A stretch of 34,494 bases of DNA from JBFXJF01 sp050175155 (GCA_050175155.1 JBFXJF010000024.1:1-34494); one strand, 5' to 3'. Shown: positions 15,998-24,508, numbered from the stretch's first letter. Notes: generated by a model not told the origin, from the letters alone. Numbers and translations are program-made.

Positions 15998-16831
15998 CTA
16001 CTCTTTATTAGCTAATAAACAAATAGCAGAATCACTTATGCCGATATTTTTTCCTATTTCATCCATGGTGTAGTTTTCTGATATCGATTTCCTTATATAT
16101 AGTATTTTATACTCCGTCAAACTTCTTTTCCTTGAACCATTCTTAATAAGTTTAAATAGCACTTCGTTATTGTCAACAGCCTCGTACAGAATATCATCTA
16201 AGCTTTGCTTTTCCATTTTGATTTGCAAATTTGAAGCTTTGTATTCGCCGATAACTTGTATATCTTCAAAACCTGAGCTTTCCTCTAGCTCACTAGAGTC
16301 CATAAATTTAATATATTCTTCAATTGCAGTCTTTCTATTTAATGAGAATATATTTAATACAAAGTCAATATCAACTAACTGTCCTTGCAGGTTTTTTCTG
16401 TAGTTAAAATCACTGCTCCATTTATAATCAGAAACCCTTTTGCACATATTTGCTTTAACAGGATTCTGATGAACATATTGTAATAGTGATAAAAGGTATT
16501 TGTCATCTTTCACTAAAATACCTTTATATCTTTCTTGGAAAACATGACCAGTACGTTTATTAGAAATATTGTAATATTTGCTAAAATCGTTATTCACCCT
16601 ATGCATTATAGAGCTCATATATGCTTCACGCGTTCTAATCACTAAGTGATAGTGGTTATCCATTACAACATATCCATAAACCTCAAAATTCATGATATCC
16701 TTAAATTCCTTCAATTTACTTAGGAAATATTTTTTATAATCATTCCTTTTAAATATATATTCCTTATTGTTTCCTCTTTGAATAACATGATAAAGAGCAC
16801 CTTCAAATTCTATTCTTGGTTTTCTACTCAT
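15998..16831 (-). CDS. REP-associated tyrosine transposase (RAYT)
   Basis: A 277-aa Y1/HUH transposase of the REP-associated type. It has the N-terminal GALYHVIQRGNNKEYIF, the HUH pair in MDNHYHLVIRT (His60, His62), a candidate catalytic Tyr in FSKYYN (86-87), and YVHQNPVKANMC, all family hallmarks. The C-terminal tail holds an HTH-like segment (TMDEIGKNIGISDSAICLL). Such proteins act on short REP palindromes; the window contains many repeats with GGCACC/GGTGCC-like cores that could be its substrates. It has its own promoter at 16867 and seems complete. It lies immediately upstream of yifB, so it may share its transcript. Confidence 0.9.
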   Translation of the reverse strand: MSRKPRIEFEGALYHVIQRGNNKEYIFKRNDYKKYFLSKLKEFKDIMNFEVYGYVVMDNHYHLVIRTREAYMSSIMHRVNNDFSKYYNISNKRTGHVFQERYKGILVKDDKYLLSLLQYVHQNPVKANMCKRVSDYKWSSDFNYRKNLQGQLVDIDFVLNIFSLNRKTAIEEYIKFMDSSELEESSGFEDIQVIGEYKASNLQIKMEKQSLDDILYEAVDNNEVLFKLIKNGSRKRSLTEYKILYIRKSISENYTMDEIGKNIGISDSAICLLANKE

Positions 16832-16866
16832 AGTACCTCCGACAAAAGATTCTCTTTTTTTACACC

Positions 16867-16895
16867 ATTATACAAAAGTTAAACACAATAAACAA
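16867..16895 (-). promoter_or_regulatory. Promoter of RAYT (and possibly yifB)
   Basis: On the minus strand TTGTTT, 17-nt spacer, TATAAT, ending 36 nt before the RAYT start. It may also drive yifB, which has no separate upstream gap. Confidence 0.65.
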
Positions 16896-17006
16896 GTTAA
16901 ATTTTGGAAAAAATTTGAAATTTGTCACAAGGAATTATACAATATTAATTATGTCGCAAAATACTTATTTTGTAAACAGAGGATGAAACCATTAAAATTT
17001 CAATAG

Positions 17007-17204
17007 TCAGTCTTTGCTTTTTTCTACTGTTTTTATAAATTTATCATCACAAGTTATAAAATATTCAAAATTCACATATACAGCAGATGCAAGATGTAAT
17101 GTATCTTTATCTCTCATATTTGAATGTTTGACTAAATCCTTTGCTAGTAATTTAATATTTCTATAAGGTTTAATTATATCTTTCCCATAATTCTCAAAAA
17201 CTCA
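17007..17204 (-). pseudogene. PIN-domain toxin 3' fragment
   Basis: About 65 codons without a start, ending at TGA 17007. The segment RDKDTLHLASAVYVNFEYFI followed by TCDDKF is the C-terminal half of a VapC-like PIN domain, with the Asp of the third and fourth catalytic positions. The frame is closed upstream, and the sequence then gives way to a REP-like stretch (17205-17232). The N-terminal half and any antitoxin are gone. Confidence 0.7.
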
Positions 17205-17232
17205 ATATCTCAAATGACATACACCGATGCTA
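17205..17232. repeat. Degenerate REP-like sequence at the PIN break
   Basis: Contains TCAAATGACATACACCGATG, resembling the TGACAGGCAC-type repeats with substitutions. It abuts the broken 5' side of the PIN fragment and the 3' end of the HNH gene. Confidence 0.35.
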
Positions 17233-17235
17233 TAA

Positions 17236-17946
17236 TTACCGAATATTATTAGTATTCCATCCTTTATCTTCTGCAAATTGTTTAAGCAATTCTATGTTTT
17301 CTGCATCTTGCTTATGAATTTCTTTATGAGTCTTTTCTTTTATAACCACTATGTTATCAAGATCCAATGCCCTCCTAGGATTGTCTGCTTTGCGTTCTAT
17401 GTGGTGTCCTTGAGCATCATTATCAAACTCCTCACCAGTTAATTGGTCGCAAGAAATATTTTCAGATGTTATCTTTTTCTTAGTCAATTTAGGTAATTCT
17501 TTTTGTATTCTATCTGATGCAATGCTACGATCTCTTTCTAATTGCGGAGTATCAATGAATGCATTTAAACAATCTCGACTATCCTTTAGCTTTTCACGTT
17601 CTAATTGTGGTCTTGGATCCTGTATTCGATTAGAAATTTCTTTAATTAAGGCAGCAACATCTGCATATTTGGAGTTACAGTCTTCAAACTTTTCATCATT
17701 TTCAAGGTTATTATAAAACTTATTTGAGCCTTTTTTATCGGTATTTAATTGCTTTGGGATTTCATTTTTATTCATAAAGCATTGTCCATCATTGCTTACA
17801 ATACCACCTTTAATAATAGAATTCCGAGTGTCTTTTTTTTCATCATCCGTTAATTTCTCATTATCAGGAAAAATTATATTTAAATCATTTGCCTTGTATT
17901 TAACCAATGATGTTTCTGTACTCTTTTTTTCTTTGTTATTTTTCAT
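17236..17946 (-). CDS. HNH-type nuclease with long charged N-terminus
   Basis: A 236-aa protein. Residues 1-160 are charged, low in hydrophobics and likely flexible, with two PQLER repeats (113-117, 134-138). The C-terminal 75 residues form an HNH fold: SCDQLTGEEF (one Cys only), the GHHIERK pair (His181-182), NIVVIKEKTHKEIH with Asn198, His207 and His211. The start ATG 17946 lies 8 nt after GAGGAA inside the end of the J-domain gene (11-nt overlap), so translation is coupled. It is the last gene of a three-gene operon with a J-domain protein and a double zinc ribbon. It is probably a DNA nuclease effector; the expected zinc knuckle is incomplete. Confidence 0.75.
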   Translation of the reverse strand: MKNNKEKKSTETSLVKYKANDLNIIFPDNEKLTDDEKKDTRNSIIKGGIVSNDGQCFMNKNEIPKQLNTDKKGSNKFYNNLENDEKFEDCNSKYADVAALIKEISNRIQDPRPQLEREKLKDSRDCLNAFIDTPQLERDRSIASDRIQKELPKLTKKKITSENISCDQLTGEEFDNDAQGHHIERKADNPRRALDLDNIVVIKEKTHKEIHKQDAENIELLKQFAEDKGWNTNNIR

Positions 17947-18373
17947 CAGAGGTTTCCTCACTATAATCAGTCATTACTTCATATAGATTTTGAAGAGTAA
18001 TAAAAGCCTTATTTGTCTTATCAATTCCTGTATCAGGGTGAACTAACTTAACAATTTTTCTATACCATTGTTTTGCTAACTCCGGAGATTCATACATTTC
18101 ATCTGTAATACCTAGTAATTTGTTCCTTTGCTTACCATCTAATTTAGTTAAATAAAATGTGTACTCCGCTACTTCATCTATAAATGGACCATTTTTAAAG
18201 TCGCTCCATTTCTTTAAGAGGCATTGTAAAACTTCAAATAGTTCTTCATATGTCTTAGATTCAATTTTTAAAGGACTTATTATTTCATTAATCATATATG
18301 AAATATCAGCTACTGTTCCAAGTTCCTTTAAATCCACAAGATTAGTAACTGATTTTAAATCTTCAATTTTCAT
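17936..18373 (-). CDS. J-domain-like protein (C-terminal HPD)
   Basis: A 145-aa protein whose last 50 residues match a J domain: AKQWYRKIVKLVHPDTG with the invariant HPD at 112-114, then NKAFITLQNLYEVMTD as helix III. The first 95 residues are helical and unrecognised, so this is a type-III J protein with a C-terminal J domain. The ATG follows a consensus AGGAGGAG. J domains recruit DnaK-type chaperones, but none is encoded here. Its placement between a zinc-ribbon protein and an HNH nuclease suggests it regulates or delivers the nuclease. This is inferred from operon structure only. Confidence 0.75.
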   Translation of the reverse strand: MKIEDLKSVTNLVDLKELGTVADISYMINEIISPLKIESKTYEELFEVLQCLLKKWSDFKNGPFIDEVAEYTFYLTKLDGKQRNKLLGITDEMYESPELAKQWYRKIVKLVHPDTGIDKTNKAFITLQNLYEVMTDYSEETSDEK

Positions 18374-18384
18374 ACCAACTCCTC

Positions 18385-18585
18385 CTATTTGTACTGGGCG
18401 CCACAGGCTCTACATGTGTCATCGAACACTTTCATTTTACCACAGTTGCTACATTTTTTACCTTGACCACCTTTTCCATTATTAGCTGGCAATGTCATGA
18501 TACAACCGCATTTAGAGCATTCTCTACCTGTTGGAGTTTCAAAAAAAGTCATCTTACCACATTTGGGACACATTTTTCCTGCCAT
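18385..18585 (-). CDS. Double zinc-ribbon protein
   Basis: A 66-aa protein with two rubredoxin-like zinc ribbons: CPKC...CSKC (Cys6, 9, 23, 26) and CSNC...CRAC (Cys45, 48, 58, 61), joined by a glycine-rich linker. The ATG 18585 follows GAGGT; a longer upstream frame has no ribosome site and runs across the promoter. It is the first gene of the operon with the J-domain and HNH proteins (11 nt to the next start). It could act as a nucleic-acid or protein-binding adaptor. Confidence 0.75.
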   Translation of the reverse strand: MAGKMCPKCGKMTFFETPTGRECSKCGCIMTLPANNGKGGQGKKCSNCGKMKVFDDTCRACGAQYK

Positions 18586-18613
18586 ATTAATATACCTCAC
18601 TTGTTTTTGCTTT

Positions 18614-18642
18614 AGTGTAGCATATTGTCTCATGCATGTCAA
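18614..18642 (-). promoter_or_regulatory. Promoter of the zinc-ribbon/J/HNH operon
   Basis: On the minus strand TTGACA (perfect -35), 17-nt spacer, TACACT (-10, 4 of 6), 28 nt upstream of the zinc-ribbon start. A TG-rich simple-sequence stretch follows on the plus strand at 18643-18668. Confidence 0.65.
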
Positions 18643-18670
18643 TGTGTGTATGTGTATGTTTGTGTATGAT

Positions 18671-18793
18671 TCAAAAACAAGAATTTAAAACTATAAATGA
18701 TTTACTCCTATTCCCAACTACTGCATTTATCAAAATACTAACCATAGTTTTTCCGGAGCCAGGATTACCTGTCATTACGATGTTTTTTTCTTA
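18671..18793 (-). pseudogene. P-loop ATPase fragment
   Basis: A 39-codon open frame bounded by stops, containing a clear Walker A (VMTGNPGSGKTMVSILINA). It is the leftover of an unidentified AAA-type ATPase; nothing else of the gene survives. A REP-like repeat starts at 18801, 8 nt from its broken end. Confidence 0.6.
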
Positions 18794-18799
18794 TATCTC

Positions 18800-18827
18800 T
18801 TAAATGACAGGCACAGCACTGTTAAGT
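18800..18827. repeat. REP-like repeat (TGACAGGCAC core)
   Basis: Contains TTAAATGACAGGCACAGCAC followed by TGTTAAG. It lies between the ATPase fragment and the 3' end of the DUF4062 gene. Confidence 0.55.
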
Positions 18828-18929
18828 TTTGTGTACCCCTTTTTTACGCAACAGCTACAATCCTTTACTTCTAAATCAAATAAATTAGTACTAATACTGA
18901 TACTAATTAAGCTAGTTGACAATTGTACA

Positions 18930-20339
18930 TTATACAATCTCAAGTGGAATATCATATTCAACCGTTTCAGCAAATTCATCACAGATAACTTCTACATGTA
19001 TTGAGAAGTTACCTTTTGCTAATGGCACCGCATATAATTCACGACTCAATTCATGTTGAAGGGTATGAGTTAATCTATTAAGAGTAACCTGTACGCAATT
19101 ATCTTCAATATAAAATTCAGGTGGTGTAGAAAAGTCACGAATATCAATATCACTAAAACTACTACCGCCAAAACTTAAGGGCTGTGCATATCCTGGGGTA
19201 TTAAGCATTCCTGTAAAACCATTTAGATATTTGGAATAACCTGGTTTAGCATTTCTAGCTTGTAATAAGGGATTAACAACTGTTTCAAACTTAGTCTTCT
19301 CTGCTTTTCTTTTTTGAGATTTAGTCATTATGATGCATTCATCAGGGAAACATACAAATACATGAATATTATTAGCTGGAGCATTCCCTTTGTTGCAAAT
19401 CTTTAAAGAAAGCAAGTCTGCTTCCATAGAAATGCGAGTGTGCTTAGCTAAATTATTACAATAAATTTCTAAGTCCTCTTTACTCTTTATATTTTCATTA
19501 AATTTTTCTAGAGTTTCCTTTTTAATATAAGGCTTTAAGTATTCAGGAATATCGTCATTTAAAATCATTAATGCGTCTTCCATAAACTTCTTGCTTTTAT
19601 CTTCTGGTTCTAGGAATAAACGTATACCTGAGACTCCATTTCTAACAATCTCAAACTGCTGATTTAGATTAGAAACACCATTATTTGTTTCTTCTTCATC
19701 TATATTTTCATTATCTATATTTTCTTTCTGTATATATTCGATAAAACAAGCTATCTCTGGTTTTCTACTTTTGAGTATAGATAATTCATCTTTTAATTCT
19801 TGTAATTTTGCATCCTCAATTATAGTTTGAGATTCATCTGCTCTAATCCAACCAGGTCGTGGAGTATTAGAAAATGCTTTGGCTAAAGACCTACTAACTT
19901 TTGTAATTAAATCATCCTTCTGTTCCCACCATTCTACAGTTCGCTCATTATTATCAGAAACAGTTTTTCTAAAGCTTACAAGCTTATCTTGCTTTTGCTG
20001 ATCATTTTCTCTTTCTTTTGCCATAGTGCTTACATCTTCACTTCTTATAAAAGCTAAAATGGGAATCCTTTTAGATTTCGCATATTCAAATTCTTTCTGA
20101 GTATAACTTATACCCTCTTCTGCCTCTGAACCATATCTCAAACCAATAATCAGAAGATAATAATCAGAACAATCAATGGTATTTTGGATTAAATCCCAAG
20201 GTGGCTTTCCACTAGCACTAAATAGCTCCATTCCAACAGGAAACTGCTCCATCTTCAGGATTTCATCTTGAATAGCCTTACGGATATCTTTTAAATCTTC
20301 ATAAGTAGAACTAATAAATATTTGATACTTCTTATTCAT
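18930..20339 (-). CDS. DUF4062 domain protein
   Basis: A 469-aa protein with an N-terminal DUF4062 domain (MNKKYQIFISSTYEDLKDIR, FPVGMELFSA, YYLLIIGLRYGS, SYTQKEFEYAKS). This is a TIR-related alpha/beta fold common in signalling and NLR-like defence proteins. Residues about 180-469 are unrecognised: a coiled helical stretch (about 175-215, acidic NIDNENIDEEE), then a beta-rich C-terminus (LLSLKICNKGNAPANNIHVF). The ATG 20339 follows GGAGGGG. It is the last gene of a long co-directional run with AbiH and HNH genes. No transmembrane segment is seen. It may be a sensor or effector of abortive infection; the function is not established. Confidence 0.8.
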   Translation of the reverse strand: MNKKYQIFISSTYEDLKDIRKAIQDEILKMEQFPVGMELFSASGKPPWDLIQNTIDCSDYYLLIIGLRYGSEAEEGISYTQKEFEYAKSKRIPILAFIRSEDVSTMAKERENDQQKQDKLVSFRKTVSDNNERTVEWWEQKDDLITKVSRSLAKAFSNTPRPGWIRADESQTIIEDAKLQELKDELSILKSRKPEIACFIEYIQKENIDNENIDEEETNNGVSNLNQQFEIVRNGVSGIRLFLEPEDKSKKFMEDALMILNDDIPEYLKPYIKKETLEKFNENIKSKEDLEIYCNNLAKHTRISMEADLLSLKICNKGNAPANNIHVFVCFPDECIIMTKSQKRKAEKTKFETVVNPLLQARNAKPGYSKYLNGFTGMLNTPGYAQPLSFGGSSFSDIDIRDFSTPPEFYIEDNCVQVTLNRLTHTLQHELSRELYAVPLAKGNFSIHVEVICDEFAETVEYDIPLEIV

Positions 20340-20357
20340 AAATTTGCACCCCTCCTT

Positions 20358-20492
20358 TCATGCATTAATTGAATTCATTTTCCAAGGCAACACTCTAGTA
20401 TTTCTTACAGTTTCTACAATGACATCAATTACACTTATCGATTCCTTATTAGCGGCTAATATATGATAAACGCTGTCAACTTTATTACTCAT
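20358..20492 (-). CDS. 44-aa small ORF coupled to DUF6602
   Basis: Starts at an ATG overlapping the DUF6602 stop (8-nt overlap) and ends 18 nt before the DUF4062 start. It reads MSNKVDSVYHILAANKESIS, then VIDVIVETVRNTRVLPW, a plausible small helical protein. It could be a genuine coupled peptide or a remnant of a larger gene. No family is recognised. Confidence 0.4.
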   Translation of the reverse strand: MSNKVDSVYHILAANKESISVIDVIVETVRNTRVLPWKMNSINA

Positions 20493-21366
20493 AAATATCA
20501 TCTGGATTTAATCCTAAGTATTTAACTCTATCATGTTCATATGTATTAACACGCTTGATTGCCATATTAATACTAGATAAAAATGCATGGATGTGAAGAT
20601 ATGGTGTTTCATTAGAAACTTCTAAAAAGTTAACATCCCACTTTATTATATCATGCGACAGTAAATAGTATGGGTAAGGAATTTCTAATTTTGTCAAAAC
20701 CTTTTCTCCAATAAACTCATATAACGGCTTTCTAACTTTTTCTTCTATCTTTTTAAAATCATAAATATAAGCAAACTCTCCATCTTCTAAACTAAGTATC
20801 GCATTATGCCAATAATTTCTTGGAATGTCGCAATATACACCTTCAAAGTCAATGTTATCCAAATTAAACCCCTTAAGTTTATTGCAAATTAAAAACGAAA
20901 CTATATCATCCTGTGGTAATACTTCAACCTGTGCATTTATTTCACTACCTTTTCTATGATCTTGTAATTTTTTATTATTAGCTAATTTAATCAATGCACT
21001 GCTAAAGTCCTTTTTATTTAAATCTGACTTGATTTCACCTATTCCCTTTACTTCTTCTATAGGAAAAATTTTAGCTATATCATTTTCTACTAAAGGGCTT
21101 AAATTAGAGTTGTAAATTATCACATCACATTGTGTGCTTACTTCATCATTACTAGTAATTACAAATCCTTCTGAAACAGATACATCTTTACTTAAAACCA
21201 GATTTAATATATCCCTACATCATGCTTCACGATACATCCCAAATTCTCCTGGATGTATCATTTTATTAGTCTGGTCTCTAAAAATTGAATTACTATCCCT
21301 AGAAAACATACTTTTAAAATTATCAATTTTTCTGTTTAATATGGTCTTATAAATTTCGCTAGACAT
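20485..21366 (-). pseudogene. DUF6602 protein interrupted by an in-frame TGA
   Basis: A 293-codon gene starting at ATG 21366 behind AGGTG. The N-terminus reads MSSEIYKTILNRKIDNFKSM and MIHPGEFGMYREA, then a TGA (21220-21222), then CRDILNLVL continuing in the same frame to 20485. HPGEFG-YRE and, further on, QCDVIIYN with GEIKSDL fit DUF6602, which I read as a PD-(D/E)xK-like nuclease fold (Asp, then E-x-K). Everything except the TGA looks coding, so the inactivation seems recent. A downstream restart could give a 212-aa C-terminal fragment that keeps the D...ExK residues. Selenocysteine is unlikely (next codon Cys, no sel genes seen). Confidence 0.75.
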
Positions 21367-21408
21367 TTAATCACCTATTCACTTATAAAATTTTCACAGA
21401 ATAGCGCA

Positions 21409-22263
21409 TCACACCCTAAACAGTTCAATCTGTTTCTGCTGAATGCCCATGGCATATGCAAAGTCATCAATCTGCTTGAATGCACCAGCACTGTGCCAGC
21501 TAATATACCATTTCATATTCTCTCTGTTTTGATTATTAATGATAAGTTCTTTGAAGTAGGGATAATCAACTGCTAAAAGAGAATGTCCTGCCGTTTCGTG
21601 CAAGTCATAAGCTGTTTGGCTTTTTATTCTGGAACGATTGCTTCTACGTCCGCTTGGGTTATTATCATCTTCAAATCCTGCCCCAGGTGCGTGGCCTAGA
21701 ATCAGCTCTTTCCTTTTGTCTCGTCTATCACCATGGATATACCATATATTCTTTTTAGGTACTCCATATATTGTCTCTAGAAACTCCGTGTAATTATAAT
21801 TTATAAATGTAGATTGGTTGTTTATAATTCCCTCAAGTGGTTTTCCAGAAATAGTTGGTTTTAAAGTGCATACCCATTTCTTGAATCGCTTTGGCAACTC
21901 TCTTATGATTGTCAGTGCAGGTGCAGGTGCTGTTTCTGCTGCCATGAAAAAATCTGCGGCTGAAAAATCATCATCGTATTGATCTTTTACATCAAAAGTG
22001 TCCATCCAATCATCGATTGTACCAAGCATAGCTTCGTCATCAAGATGAGCGAGACTCTCTTCAAAATCTGCCCACAAATCATCTTTTCTTATGTATATTT
22101 CCAAGGCATTTCTAAGTTCATTATGTCGGCCCATAGAATCTCTGAAACTGTAGTAACTTGATGGTACCCCATGCATTAAATCAAATCCATTACCGATAAC
22201 GAAAAGTACCTTATTTGAATCTATCAACGCTATGTCTGTTTTCTCTATCTGTTTAAAGGGCAA
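21409..22263 (-). CDS. AbiH-family abortive infection protein
   Basis: A 284-aa protein of the AbiH family (phage abortive infection, first described in Lactococcus). Family marks are VLFVIGNGFDLMHGVPSSYY at residues 19-38, FINYNYTEFLETIYG, WYIHGD and ILGHAPG, followed by a helical C-terminus. Its likely TTG start at 22263 overlaps the HNH stop by 11 nt, so the two genes are coupled. It sits in a run of defence genes. It appears intact. The mechanism of AbiH is not settled. Confidence 0.8.
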   Translation of the reverse strand: MPFKQIEKTDIALIDSNKVLFVIGNGFDLMHGVPSSYYSFRDSMGRHNELRNALEIYIRKDDLWADFEESLAHLDDEAMLGTIDDWMDTFDVKDQYDDDFSAADFFMAAETAPAPALTIIRELPKRFKKWVCTLKPTISGKPLEGIINNQSTFINYNYTEFLETIYGVPKKNIWYIHGDRRDKRKELILGHAPGAGFEDDNNPSGRRSNRSRIKSQTAYDLHETAGHSLLAVDYPYFKELIINNQNRENMKWYISWHSAGAFKQIDDFAYAMGIQQKQIELFRV

Positions 22264-22903
22264 AGCTGATAGGATCTCTTGGGGTAAAAGCCGTATGAAT
22301 GATTAATGGCTTTATATTAAACTTACTATTATTATGAGCGGATTCTCCAACCCATTCTAACGCCCAATTGACATTTGATAATTCATTACCTGGAATTATA
22401 CTAAGTGCCATTTTTACAAAGCACTTATAAACTGCTATAGGCACATACGGTTCTCTAGTTCCTTCTATTTTTAGTTCTCTATTTTTTTCACCAGCCTGGA
22501 GAATATTATTATCTACATAAGTAATTATATTGACCTTACTTTCATCAACATATATTTGTGAATTATTCTTTTTATATTTAGGTATACCTCTTTTTCCACA
22601 AATTTGCATTAATGTTCTCCAAATGCTAAGATAAGCTGCTAAATGGTCTTCCAAGAGATTTGAAAACTTTTGATTGCACTCATCGCATTCATAATTTGTG
22701 AATAATATTTTGTTACCGACCAATTCAGGAATAGCGTGAGCTTCCATTCTAAATTTTGTATCAGAAGCCATTCTTCCACAAAATCTGCATTTTTGATTCT
22801 TTTTATCCCCTAAAACAATCTTTTTATTACCATCCAATATGTAGTTTGCCATGATATCATAATTATCATAAAAATATTTTAATCTTTCTTCTGCATTAAC
22901 CAT
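22253..22903 (-). CDS. HNH endonuclease-type protein upstream of AbiH
   Basis: A 216-aa protein with CRFCGR (Cys39, 42), AHAIPELVGN (His56), ECDECNQKFS (Cys73, 76, Asn77) and LEDHL (His87). This is the C-C...H...C-x2-C-N...H pattern of HNH_5-like nucleases, although in these proteins the motif may serve zinc binding more than catalysis. The remaining 120 residues have no recognised domain. The ATG 22903 follows AGAAGGTG. It overlaps the AbiH gene by 11 nt, a pairing that suggests a two-protein unit. The PLD-like gene lies 60 nt upstream on the same strand. Confidence 0.75.
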   Translation of the reverse strand: MVNAEERLKYFYDNYDIMANYILDGNKKIVLGDKKNQKCRFCGRMASDTKFRMEAHAIPELVGNKILFTNYECDECNQKFSNLLEDHLAAYLSIWRTLMQICGKRGIPKYKKNNSQIYVDESKVNIITYVDNNILQAGEKNRELKIEGTREPYVPIAVYKCFVKMALSIIPGNELSNVNWALEWVGESAHNNSKFNIKPLIIHTAFTPRDPISFAL

Positions 22904-22963
22904 AGAGCACCTTCTCTACATTTTATCGATTCTTATTATTTAGTTCATGTGAATGCACTGACA

Positions 22964-24077
22964 TCATGTATTATCTATTTCTTCACTTATTTTTCTAAAC
23001 TCTAACTCTTCGAATACTTCTAATGCGTTTTTACAAATATCTAAATGCTCATCTATATTTCCAAGCATCTCTTCCAATATCACCTTTGCATCTTCACATA
23101 ACTCTTGCAATTCAACATGAGCAATATCCATTGATTTCTGGATATATTCCTCTAAATACTCATCATATGCTTCTAGACTATAATCTTCTTGAATTATATC
23201 ATTTGCTCTTTCTGATGAATCAAAACATGCCAATTCATATATTTCTTCATCACATGCAATATCCTCAAACGTATTTTCTAATGTTTTCAAATTTTCATAG
23301 CATTCATTCAATTTATCCAAGGAATTCATATCTTCTGTTATTTGATCAGCAGCATCATAAATTTTCCCAAAAAGCTCTGAACATGTATCGAGTTCACAGA
23401 TTATATTGTCAATTGTTACCTGGCTCAACCTATCTTCGGTATCATTATAATAATACCCTTCTCCATCTAAATCATCATAATAAGTGTAAACCTGATCAAA
23501 TAATTCTTCTTTAAGAGCGAACAAGTTTGATAAATGCATTTTTACTTCCAATAGCAATGGAAGGTAATCATATTCAAAATATGGTGTTGATGACTCTTCT
23601 AATTCTTTCGTTATTTCTTCTTTTAAGAATGTAATATAATCTAAATCACGACTAATAATTCCAAATTCAATGTTGTTCTCACTTTCCTCGGAATAATTCG
23701 CAGAACCTACATATACCACATTATTTGTCATTATGATTTTACCGTGGTTATCAAAATTAAAGAATACTTTAGCTTTTTCACCAATACTATCTGGTCTCAA
23801 TTTTGATAAATAAACGTCTATTTTCTTTTTTGCTGCATTTTTAAATCTATCTCCATAATATGTATCCCAGTGAGGGGATATTTGTAAATATACTTATTTT
23901 TGTTTCGGAAGAAGTTTTAGCCAACCTTTCAATTAGATGAGAATGTTTCTCTGAAATATTAAAAGTAACTATTATAATCTCTTCTGCATTTTTAAAGTCA
24001 TCTAACACTTCCTGATATCCTAGTTCTTTCTTAGAGTATATAAATTTTGCATCGGATAGCATAAATTCTTTCTTCAT
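22964..24077 (-). pseudogene. PLD-like nuclease gene split by a frameshift
   Basis: A phospholipase-D-fold protein, about 370 codons, split into two frames. The N-terminal part (24077 to about 23875) starts MKKEFMLSDAKFIYSKKELG. The second part contains the single HKD-type motif HGKIIMTNNVVYVGSANYSE and a long acidic helical C-terminus. A GGGG run at 23874-23877 (CCCC on the coding strand) carries one extra base. Removing it joins the frames as NIPHWDTYYGDRF. The gene is first in the run leading to HNH-AbiH. It could be a recent pseudogene, a phase-variable tract (short for that) or a sequencing error. Confidence 0.75.
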
Positions 24078-24318
24078 GACATTCCTCCAGTCTATTATGA
24101 CTCTTCTCTATAAATTAATCAACAAATAACCTTCAATCTATAACGCTTTACTCATCCAAATATTCAGACAGGAGACGATACACTGTATAATCATAAGTAA
24201 TAACTCAAGTCAATGGTGCCTGTCTTATATTTAGAAACATACCTTGGCTTCAAAATAACTTATTAACTTAAGTGACTGGCACCGGCAGTTATTTTAACTT
24301 AAGTGACTGGCACCGGCA
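24078..24318. other. Repeat-rich gene-free stretch
   Basis: No gene is seen. It holds an inverted set of REP-like elements: one GGTGCC-oriented (24199-24224) and two tandem GGCACC-oriented units (24263-24324). Beyond these lies the truncated edge of mosaic copy B. Confidence 0.6.
24199..24224. repeat. REP-like repeat (GGTGCC orientation)
   Basis: Contains AACTCAAGTCAATGGTGCCT. The same CTCAAGTCAATGGTG block recurs at 28026-28040. Confidence 0.6.
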
Positions 24319-24324
24319 GTTATT
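24263..24324. repeat. Two exact tandem 31-bp REP-like units
   Basis: Units 24263-24293 and 24294-24324 are identical. Core of each: AAGTGACTGGCACCGGCAG. The second unit ends where the ImmA-like tail of copy B begins, so the array is at a module boundary. Confidence 0.8.
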
Positions 24325-24470
24325 AGATAATATTAGATAAGAATACATTTTTAGATGATATAGCCTTATCCAAAACTGATTTATGTAATATTATGGGTCT
24401 TTCACGAAACTATTTTGAAGATAATATTATTAATAAGGATTTCCTTGTGAAAAACAAACCGAAAAACTAA
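24325..24470 (+). pseudogene. ImmA/IrrE-like C-terminal remnant, copy B
   Basis: The last about 48 codons of the same remnant as at 2986-3273 and 29464-29751 (LCNIMGLSRNYF near the end). The upstream XRE and the rest of the gene are lost at the tandem REP units. A terminator hairpin follows at 24509. Confidence 0.55.
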
Positions 24471-24508
24471 ATAAATCCTCCCATAGAAAAATTAACCGTG
24501 CAGATTTG

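Noticed and set aside
21220..21222. Selenocysteine at the in-frame TGA of the DUF6602 gene
   Set aside because: No SECIS-like hairpin was evident just downstream, no selenium genes are in the window, and the site is not a known redox motif; a nonsense mutation is simpler.
23023..23514. 163-codon plus-strand frame
   Set aside because: It is antisense to the acidic C-terminus of the PLD-like gene; the composition (Leu, His, Tyr rich) is that of a mirror frame and there is no ribosome site.
24263..24324. CRISPR array
   Set aside because: The two 31-bp units are directly adjacent with no spacers and match dispersed repeats elsewhere in the window.
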